This document shows, one piece after another, positions 50,667 to 56,447 of a DNA stretch of 56,447 bases. The notes beneath the pieces were generated by a model. It was given only the letters and a program-made list of their open reading frames with translations. It was not told the origin of the DNA and made no database searches. The DNA lies in assembly GCA_004554425.1 (NCBI GenBank), contig SFMI01000001.1, positions 1 through 56,447 on the forward strand, given 5' to 3'. A program made the position numbers and the translations under genes. The stretch comes from Candidatus Saccharimonadota bacterium (lineage in GTDB: Bacteria > Eremiobacterota > Xenobia > Xenobiales > Xenobiaceae). The first letter of the stretch is position 1. The number at the start of each line of letters is the position of its first letter.

Positions 50667-51761
50667 GTGGATCAAACTACAGAGCAAAAAAATCTACTTT
50701 TAACAGACGTGCTGGCCGACGTCTCTCGCGCCTTTTACCTTAGTATTTGGGTATTGCCATCTTCAGTACGCGAGCCTATAGGGGTAGCCTATTTGCTGGC
50801 TCGCGCCGCTGATACCTTGGCTGACAATCCGCAAACCGATCCTCAAGTGCGTTTGGCCGATTTAGAAAAATGGCAAACTATTTTAGCTTCCAAAGGCGCT
50901 CCTGAAGAGAGTCGGCCTTTCTGGGACTATCTAAAAAATTACGTGCAAGAAGGGGCTAAGTCTGGCCATTTGGCTGCAGCCGTAGGTACCTCGCCGGGCA
51001 GCATCACTAAAGGGGAAGGCCGTTTGCTTATGCGTCTAGACGACGTATATAGCCTTTATCTAAAGTTAGATTTTTTTGCTCAACAGGAAGCCTTGGAAGT
51101 TGTTTCTACCTTAATTGAAGGTATGAAGTTAGATCTTCGCTCCTTTCCAGGCGCCTTTACCACTGACGATCAGTTGGAAAATTACACTTATTTGGTGGCT
51201 GGCTGCGTAGGACAATTTTGGAGTCGCATTACTGCCCATTATTTGCATACTATTAAACCGGAAGAGTTGCCTTCCATGGAAAGTTTGGGCGTCAACTTTG
51301 GCAAAGCTTTGCAATATGTAAACGTGCTGCGCGATATGCCTCGCGATATCCGTTGCGGCCGCCTTTACGTTCCTTGCCCCGGTTTGGAAAAATTTTTATC
51401 TCCTGCACAGCAAAATGACGCCAAACTTTTAGCTTTTAAAGTAAAACTTCGTCCCTGGATAGATAAAGCTTTAGACCATTTTTATGATGCTTTGCGTTAT
51501 ATCCAAAAAACGCCTAAAACAGCCTTATTTTTGCGCCTTTCTACCATTTGGCCAGTAGCTATAGGCTTAGGCACTTTATTGGAAATGGCTAGTAGCTCAA
51601 AATGGCCGACTTTTTCCAAAAGGGTTAAAGTTTCCCGTCTTTGGGTTTATACCATGATGGCTATTTCATTAGTTATAGTATGGAGTAATAGCGCTTTAAA
51701 TTGGGCTTTTTCATCTATGCGACAAAAAATAGATAAGTATTTTGACTTATTGCCACAATAA
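50667..51761 (+). CDS. Squalene/phytoene synthase-like prenyltransferase
   Basis: A 364-residue head-to-head prenyl synthase. The two aspartate motifs are RAADTLADN (Asp49, Asp53) and NVLRDMPRDIRCGRLYVP (Asp223, Asp227), binding the diphosphates via Mg. C-terminal hydrophobic segments (LVIVWSNSALNWAF region) could anchor it in the membrane, as in squalene synthases. It probably condenses two farnesyl or geranylgeranyl diphosphates to squalene or phytoene. It starts at GTG 50667 (GGAAAGG upstream), 17 bases after the ligase gene. No cyclase or desaturase is in the window. Confidence 0.88.
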   Translation: MDQTTEQKNLLLTDVLADVSRAFYLSIWVLPSSVREPIGVAYLLARAADTLADNPQTDPQVRLADLEKWQTILASKGAPEESRPFWDYLKNYVQEGAKSGHLAAAVGTSPGSITKGEGRLLMRLDDVYSLYLKLDFFAQQEALEVVSTLIEGMKLDLRSFPGAFTTDDQLENYTYLVAGCVGQFWSRITAHYLHTIKPEELPSMESLGVNFGKALQYVNVLRDMPRDIRCGRLYVPCPGLEKFLSPAQQNDAKLLAFKVKLRPWIDKALDHFYDALRYIQKTPKTALFLRLSTIWPVAIGLGTLLEMASSSKWPTFSKRVKVSRLWVYTMMAISLVIVWSNSALNWAFSSMRQKIDKYFDLLPQ

Positions 51762-51763
51762 AA

Positions 51764-51798
51764 AAAGCCCAACCGAACGATTTGTGCGGGGGGGCTTT
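51764..51798. terminator. Bidirectional terminator
   Basis: AAAGCCC (51764-51770) pairs with GGGCTTT (51792-51798), with inner CCG/CGG pairing, between convergent genes. Confidence 0.6.
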
Positions 51799-51817
51799 AT
51801 CAGGAGAGTCGCTTTAT

Positions 51818-53047
51818 TTAGCTTTTAAAGTAGGTTTGTTTAAAAGCTTCGAAACGCTTGAGCAATTCATTAGCTCCGGAGGTATTTTGTTTCTTATCCC
51901 TTGGAGTATCTTTAGCGCCTATCTCTCGATAAATTTTTAGCAATTTTTGCATATAATTCTCTAGCGAATAAGTAGAAGCTGTTTGCACAGCTTGTTCACC
52001 CATAGAATGGCGCAGCTCTGTTTCAGCTACGGCTTTTTCCAAAATATTGGTGTAAGCGTCTTCGTCGCAAGAGCAAAGTAAACCATCTTTACCGTCAGTT
52101 ACGGTATCGCCGGTGCCGCAAGCATCTACAGCTATAACTGGCAAACCGGCAGCCATACCTTCAAGCACTGCCAAGGGTTTCACTTCGGTGGTGCTAGTCA
52201 TTACAAACAAATCGGCTGCTTTGTAGTAGTTGGGAATTTCTGTATAGCCAACTCGACCGGGGAAGATGACGTAGGGAGCCAGACCTAAATCGGAAGCTTC
52301 TTGTTTAAGATCTTCCCAAATAGGGCCGTCTCCTAAAAGCATAAGTCGAGCTTGAGGTAAGTGCTCATGCACTTTTTGGAAAGAGCGCAGCATAAAGCTC
52401 AAATTCTTTTCCAGTCCCATACGGCCAGTAAAAATACAGAGAACGTTGTCTGGTTTTAAACCAAAACGATCGCGGATTGCTTGTCCATCGGCCCTTTGGA
52501 AAGAGCGAACGTCAATGGCATTTTGTAAAACTTCCACTCGGCAAGTTACGCCATATTCATCCAATAGCCCCCTAATGCTTGGAGAGGGACAAATCACGCA
52601 ATCGCAACGACTGGTATACTTAGCTACGGCTTCGCGGGCTACGTTACATACCAACTTCTGAGGTAAGGGCACATAGTGAGCATATTTTTCCAACTGGGTA
52701 TGGAAAGTATAAACTAAGGGAATACCTAAAAATTTGGCAAAATGAGCGCCTACTTCACCTAATAAAAATGGATGGTGAGTGTGTATTACATTTAAGCCCA
52801 TATTGGCTATTAAAGCAAAAAGCTGAGGCGAATAAGGAATAGCAATAGGAAATTCTACTTTACGCGTGAGATTTAACGAATTGAAGCGCCACACTCCGCT
52901 ATGCTCTTCTTTATAGCCGGAGACTTTGGGAGCAAATATAAAAGGAGTATTGTGGGTTCTTAGTAGCCCTTCGCGAATTAAAAAAACCGAATTAACTACG
53001 CCGCTAACTATAGGACGATAAGCATTAGTAAAAAGAGCAACACGCAT
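51818..53047 (-). CDS. Glycosyltransferase family 4
   Basis: A 409-residue GT-B glycosyltransferase of family GT4. The N terminus MRVALFTNAYRPIVSGVVNS with the GGV-like loop, VIHTHHPFLLGEVG, LGDGPIWEDL and the EX7E region TEVKPLAVLEGMAAGLP are signatures of the diacylglycerol glucosyltransferase/SQD2/PimA group. It transfers a nucleotide-sugar residue to a lipid or sugar acceptor at the inner membrane. A membrane glycolipid product would fit the neighbouring cdsA and squalene synthase-like genes, but the acceptor is not shown. Confidence 0.9.
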   Translation of the reverse strand: MRVALFTNAYRPIVSGVVNSVFLIREGLLRTHNTPFIFAPKVSGYKEEHSGVWRFNSLNLTRKVEFPIAIPYSPQLFALIANMGLNVIHTHHPFLLGEVGAHFAKFLGIPLVYTFHTQLEKYAHYVPLPQKLVCNVAREAVAKYTSRCDCVICPSPSIRGLLDEYGVTCRVEVLQNAIDVRSFQRADGQAIRDRFGLKPDNVLCIFTGRMGLEKNLSFMLRSFQKVHEHLPQARLMLLGDGPIWEDLKQEASDLGLAPYVIFPGRVGYTEIPNYYKAADLFVMTSTTEVKPLAVLEGMAAGLPVIAVDACGTGDTVTDGKDGLLCSCDEDAYTNILEKAVAETELRHSMGEQAVQTASTYSLENYMQKLLKIYREIGAKDTPRDKKQNTSGANELLKRFEAFKQTYFKS

Positions 53048-53090
53048 AACGGGGAAAAGATTCTATAGCCCTATAGTCGATCCTTCATGT

Positions 53091-53125
53091 GTATATTTGT
53101 GCTCCTTAATTGAGCAGAAATATAC
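53091..53125. promoter_or_regulatory. Inverted repeat in the GT4/cdsA divergent region
   Basis: GTATATTTGTGCTC (53091-53104) pairs with GAGCAGAAATATAC (53112-53125), one mismatch, 7-base loop, no T-run. It may be an operator or a leader hairpin. Confidence 0.35.
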
Positions 53126-53219
53126 AATACTCGTTGGTAAATAACAGTATAAAAGGTTTCTGCTCCTTATGGCGAAACGCAAAAACTTCTATTGAGGGAG
53201 TTGAAATAAATCAATAAAT

Positions 53220-54188
53220 ATGACTAACGAATCAGAAATTTCCACTTCGAAACAAGAGCCTTTGCCCGACAATAGTGAGTCGCAAGAAAAAGTTACAGAT
53301 TCTACTACCGATTCTAAGACAGAATCTAAAGGCGGCCACAACTTATTGATAAGAACTATTTCCGCTTTGGTAATGGTTGCTGTGGCCGGCTTTGTAATCT
53401 TTTGGGGCAAATGCACTTTTGGGGCAATCGTCGCCTTGATAAGTATAGGATTGGTGCAAGAATATTGTGATCTTACCAAAGCAAAAGGGTACAATCCTAA
53501 TTTTATACTTTGCGCAATCTGTTCTGTAGCTATGATTTTGCTTGGCTCTTCCGAGCTTAAAATCGTTGTAATTGGCTGGCTGAGTATGGCCATTATGGTT
53601 TGGTGCCTTTTTATCTCCGCTTTGGACAACGTCTTTTATCATCAAGAGCGCAAATCTTTTATTTTGGACAGTGCCATCAATTGTTTTGCTGTGTTGTATT
53701 GCGGCTTCTTACCTTCATCACTTTGCTACTTGCGCAATATAAATATATTTTTGGTAGTTTTCTTGGTGGTTATATGTATTGCTACCGATATGGGAGGATA
53801 CTTCTTTGGTAAGGCTATAGGCGGCCCCAAGCTTTCTCCTTTAAGCCCTGGCAAGACCTGGGCCGGCTTTTGGGGAGGTTTGCTTTGCTCGATAGCTTGT
53901 ATCTATGGCTTACTTTACTGGAATGTCAGCGCCGGTATTTTCATGAAATACAATGTCTATTTCTGGCTTATCATGGGAGTTGGATGCTGCTTAGTTGGTC
54001 AAATTGGCGATCTTTTTGAATCTTCTCTGAAACGCGATGCCGGTTGCAAAGACTCTGGCACGATTATTCCCGGCCATGGAGGAGTGTTGGATCGTTTCGA
54101 TTCTTATTTGTTCGCCTCTATGTTTGCTTACATGTGGCTGACTTTATGCATCTCTTTCCCTGCTTTAGACTCTTTGTTCAGCTTCTAA
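53220..54188 (+). CDS. cdsA: Phosphatidate cytidylyltransferase
   Basis: A 322-residue membrane enzyme that makes CDP-diacylglycerol from phosphatidate and CTP. The CDS signature SLKRDAGCKDSGTIIPGHGG with LDRFDS lies near the C terminus, after about seven or eight transmembrane segments. The first 40 residues are acidic, Ser/Thr-rich and probably disordered. Its GAGGGAG ribosome site lies about 19 bases from ATG 53220, unusually far; no other in-frame start lies closer. It opens the cdsA-dxr-rseP cluster. Confidence 0.95.
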   Translation: MTNESEISTSKQEPLPDNSESQEKVTDSTTDSKTESKGGHNLLIRTISALVMVAVAGFVIFWGKCTFGAIVALISIGLVQEYCDLTKAKGYNPNFILCAICSVAMILLGSSELKIVVIGWLSMAIMVWCLFISALDNVFYHQERKSFILDSAINCFAVLYCGFLPSSLCYLRNINIFLVVFLVVICIATDMGGYFFGKAIGGPKLSPLSPGKTWAGFWGGLLCSIACIYGLLYWNVSAGIFMKYNVYFWLIMGVGCCLVGQIGDLFESSLKRDAGCKDSGTIIPGHGGVLDRFDSYLFASMFAYMWLTLCISFPALDSLFSF

Positions 54189-54236
54189 ATTTTCAAAATA
54201 AATAAGTAAGATTGTTTTTACAATAGGAGTTACCTT

Positions 54237-55406
54237 ATGGTTAAAAGTGTATCTGTGTTGGGTTCCACTGGCTCAATTGGAACCCAAACGTTGGATGTTA
54301 TTGAGGCCTTTCCCGATCGTTTTAAAGCGGGCGTCTTAGTAGCCAACCGCTCTTGGAAGCTACTGGCCGAACAGACTATAAAATTCCGTCCTAAAGTTAT
54401 CGCTTTGGGCGATGAGAGCTTCTTACCTCAATTGAAAGATGCCCTTAACGGTGTAGATGTTAAAATCTTATCCGGTGCTGAAGGCGTTATTGAAGCAGCT
54501 TCTTTAGCTGATCAAGATATCGTATTGTCTGCTTTAGTGGGCGTAGCTGGTTTAAAACCTACTGTAGCAGCCTTAGAGGCTGGCAAGCCGATTGCTTTAG
54601 CCAATAAAGAAACACTCGTTGTTGGTGGCAGTATTGTCACTAAGTTGGCTAAATCTAAGGGTTTGCCCCTTTTGCCTGTCGATTCTGAGCATTCGGCCAT
54701 ATTCCAATGTTTGCATGGCCAGCCGGAAAGATCGTTAAAGCGCATCTTGCTGACCGCTTCTGGTGGCCCTTTCCGTACCAAGCCTAAAGAAGAACTCTCT
54801 TCCATGACGGCAGCTGAAGCTTTGAAGCACCCCACTTGGAGTATGGGCGCTAAAATCACTATCGATTCGGCCAGCTTAATGAATAAAGGCTTTGAAGTGT
54901 TGGAAGCTATGCACCTTTTCCAGTGTGAAATGGAACAGATTGAAGTTTGGGTGCATCCGCAAAGTATAGTCCACTCCATGGTAGAATTTATCGACGGCTC
55001 TATTTTGGCTCAAGTTGGCTTGCCCGATATGCGCACTCCCATTCAGTATGCTTTAGGCTGGCCGGAGCGTTTGCCTCACGCTTGGGAAAGCTTGCAAATT
55101 AGTCAGTGCCGCAATTTAACTTTTGAAGAGCCTCGCTTAGACGATTTCCCTTGCTTGAAATATGCTTTTGAGGCTGGTAAAGCTGGCGGCACTTTGCCTT
55201 GTGTTGTCAATGCTGCTAACGAAGTGGCTGTGGCTGCTTTCTTAAAAGGCAAGATCTTCTTTACCGCTATAGCCGAAACTATCCGAGCTTGCATGGATGC
55301 TCATAAGCTTATAGCCGAGCCCACCTTGGATATATTGGATCGTGTTGATAAAGAAACTCGTCTTTATGCGCAGAATTTTATCAGCGAAAAATACGGCCAA
55401 CATTAG
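54237..55406 (+). CDS. dxr: 1-deoxy-D-xylulose-5-phosphate reductoisomerase
   Basis: A 389-residue enzyme that converts DXP to MEP with NADPH, the committed step of the MEP isoprenoid pathway. NADPH-binding LGSTGSIGTQTLDVI opens the protein; LANKETLVVGG, PVDSEHSAIFQ and SASLMNKGFEVLEA are its metal/substrate signatures. A non-mevalonate pathway is thus shown for this cell, feeding the squalene-synthase-like enzyme. It lies 48 bases after cdsA and 64 before rseP. AGGAG lies upstream of ATG 54237. Confidence 0.97.
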   Translation: MVKSVSVLGSTGSIGTQTLDVIEAFPDRFKAGVLVANRSWKLLAEQTIKFRPKVIALGDESFLPQLKDALNGVDVKILSGAEGVIEAASLADQDIVLSALVGVAGLKPTVAALEAGKPIALANKETLVVGGSIVTKLAKSKGLPLLPVDSEHSAIFQCLHGQPERSLKRILLTASGGPFRTKPKEELSSMTAAEALKHPTWSMGAKITIDSASLMNKGFEVLEAMHLFQCEMEQIEVWVHPQSIVHSMVEFIDGSILAQVGLPDMRTPIQYALGWPERLPHAWESLQISQCRNLTFEEPRLDDFPCLKYAFEAGKAGGTLPCVVNAANEVAVAAFLKGKIFFTAIAETIRACMDAHKLIAEPTLDILDRVDKETRLYAQNFISEKYGQH

Positions 55407-55470
55407 TTCGTTTTATATAGAAATAGGCGGCTGCCTAATTAGGTGGCAAAAACTTTTGCGGAGGTTATAA

Positions 55471-56447
55471 ATGGCTGTTATCCAGTGGATAATACACAAT
55501 TTACCCAGTTTGATAGCGGTATGTGTAGCTTTTGGCTTCATTATCACTATTCATGAGCTGGGACACTTTATTATGGCGCGTCGCGTTGGTATACGTTGTC
55601 CGCGTTTTTGCTTGGGCTTTGGTCCCCGCCTATTTTCCTTTGACTATCACGGCACCGAGTTCAGCATTTGTCTGTTGCCTTTGGGCGGCTATGTGATGAT
55701 GTTGGGTGAAGACCCTGAAAATGACGAGGAACAGACCGAATTCAAAATGGTCTCTAAATATCTTCCGGAGAGCGCTTTACCTGGTACTCCTGAAGAATTG
55801 GCTGCCGCTTTAGAAAAAGTTGCCCAAGACGAACCCGAAAAAGTTCCAGAAGAAGAGAAGGCCGCCTTTAAGTCTGTAGTTGGCCACGTCCGTTACTTGC
55901 CCAAGCGCATCTACAATACCATGCGCGAATTAGAAGGCAACTTCAACGACAAGAGCGTTTGGGCTCGTATCGCTGTAGTTTTGGGCGGCGTTACCATGAA
56001 CTTTATCTCTGCTTTAGTTATGTTCTGGATTATTGGCGCTTGCTACGGTATGGCCGAACTTAGCCCCAGCAGTTTGCCTATTGTCATGAAAGTATTTGAC
56101 AATTCTCCGGCAGCTACGGCAGGCTTAAAGTATGGCGATAAAATTGACAGTATCGACAATCATCCCGTAGTTTCCGGAGTCGATATGGTGCGTTTAATTG
56201 GTATGTATCCAGCTAAATCTGTACCTATGGAAATTACTCGCGGTAAAGAAAAAGTCACCCTCAGTATTGTGCCCAACCTCACTATGGCTGGCGTCAACTT
56301 TAAAGCTGCTAAAGATGGCGGCGTGGAAGTTGTTTCTTTAACTCCTTTCGGTACTGATGATCCCACTACCCAGTTTAAAGAAGGCGATGTTATTACAGCT
56401 GTCAACGGCAATAATGTGGCCAATTTAGCAGCTATGGAAAGTGCTTT
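55471..56447 (+). CDS. rseP: RseP-type site-2 protease, 3'-partial
   Basis: The first 325 residues are visible; the gene runs off the window. HELGH (His28, Glu29, His32) in the first membrane segment is the zinc-binding motif. FNDKSVWARIAVVLGGVTMNF is the conserved membrane-entry motif of RseP, and a PDZ domain follows (KVFDNSPAATAGLKYGDKI). The protease cuts anti-sigma factors or signal-peptide remnants in the membrane. Between the GGYVMML strand and FNDKS there is an acidic charged insertion of about 65 residues not seen in E. coli RseP. GCGGAGG precedes ATG 55471. Confidence 0.93.
   Translation, partial: MAVIQWIIHNLPSLIAVCVAFGFIITIHELGHFIMARRVGIRCPRFCLGFGPRLFSFDYHGTEFSICLLPLGGYVMMLGEDPENDEEQTEFKMVSKYLPESALPGTPEELAAALEKVAQDEPEKVPEEEKAAFKSVVGHVRYLPKRIYNTMRELEGNFNDKSVWARIAVVLGGVTMNFISALVMFWIIGACYGMAELSPSSLPIVMKVFDNSPAATAGLKYGDKIDSIDNHPVVSGVDMVRLIGMYPAKSVPMEITRGKEKVTLSIVPNLTMAGVNFKAAKDGGVEVVSLTPFGTDDPTTQFKEGDVITAVNGNNVANLAAMESA

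Noticed and set aside
1..56447. CRISPR arrays, tRNA genes, insertion sequences or phage genes
   Set aside because: Searched by eye on both strands; no direct repeat array, no tRNA-like cloverleaf and no transposase or integrase was seen.

Overview
The window is ordinary bacterial chromosome, densely coded on both strands, with moderate G+C and many strong hairpin terminators between convergent genes. Several genes appear to start with TTG. Exported lipoproteins with lipoboxes, an RseP-type site-2 protease beside cdsA and dxr, and the MEP isoprenoid enzyme Dxr suggest a cell with a lipoprotein-bearing, probably diderm envelope. SepF next to a YggS-type protein is the arrangement of Firmicutes, Actinobacteria and Cyanobacteria. 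ValS is of the archaeal-like class. A diderm lineage near the Cyanobacteria/Melainabacteria or another Terrabacteria-like phylum would fit, but the phylum cannot be fixed from this sequence. I see no rRNA, tRNA, insertion sequence, phage or CRISPR array.

Layout. 1-4600: three exported or lipid-anchored Ig-like proteins; two have an in-frame TAA followed by continued reading frame. 4680-5875 (minus): a radical SAM/SPASM maturase whose GTG start overlaps the TGA of a 30-codon peptide gene ending in Cys-x-Cys-Trp-x-Lys, a strong candidate for an undescribed RiPP or peptide-cofactor system. 6091-8524: AI-2E-type permease and a secreted protein. 8778-11702: TerB-like protein, pseudouridine synthase, then a crotonase overlapping a DpgA-like type III polyketide synthase. 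11855-13702: dnaK. 13831-14656: an A+T-rich three-gene islet ending in a DUF4160-type protein. 14734-19359: 8-oxoguanine-deaminase-like amidohydrolase, two exported phosphatases and a zinc-ribbon membrane protein. 19461-25996: OPT transporter, M24 aminopeptidase, lpd and lipA. 26093-33208: a 1164-residue orphan, a signal-less helical protein, DUF4126-type and anion-permease membrane proteins.

33479-41296: valS, engB, a signal-less two-HKD phospholipase D-like protein, two small exported proteins and a GNAT acetyltransferase. 41564-46321: a coiled-coil PilT-like ATPase with altered catalytic boxes, then yggS, sepF and hemW, so cell division, PLP homeostasis and haem handling share one transcription direction. 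46407-51761: a helical orphan, an M19 dipeptidase, and divergently a PGM1-type ATP-grasp peptide ligase 17 bases from a squalene/phytoene-synthase-like enzyme, a second possible small-molecule pathway. 51818-56447: a GT4 glycosyltransferase facing cdsA-dxr-rseP, the usual envelope-lipid and isoprenoid cluster; rseP runs off the window.

The most interesting parts are the radical SAM/peptide pair, the crotonase/type III PKS pair, the peptide ligase/prenyl synthase pair and the altered PilT-like ATPase in a division operon.
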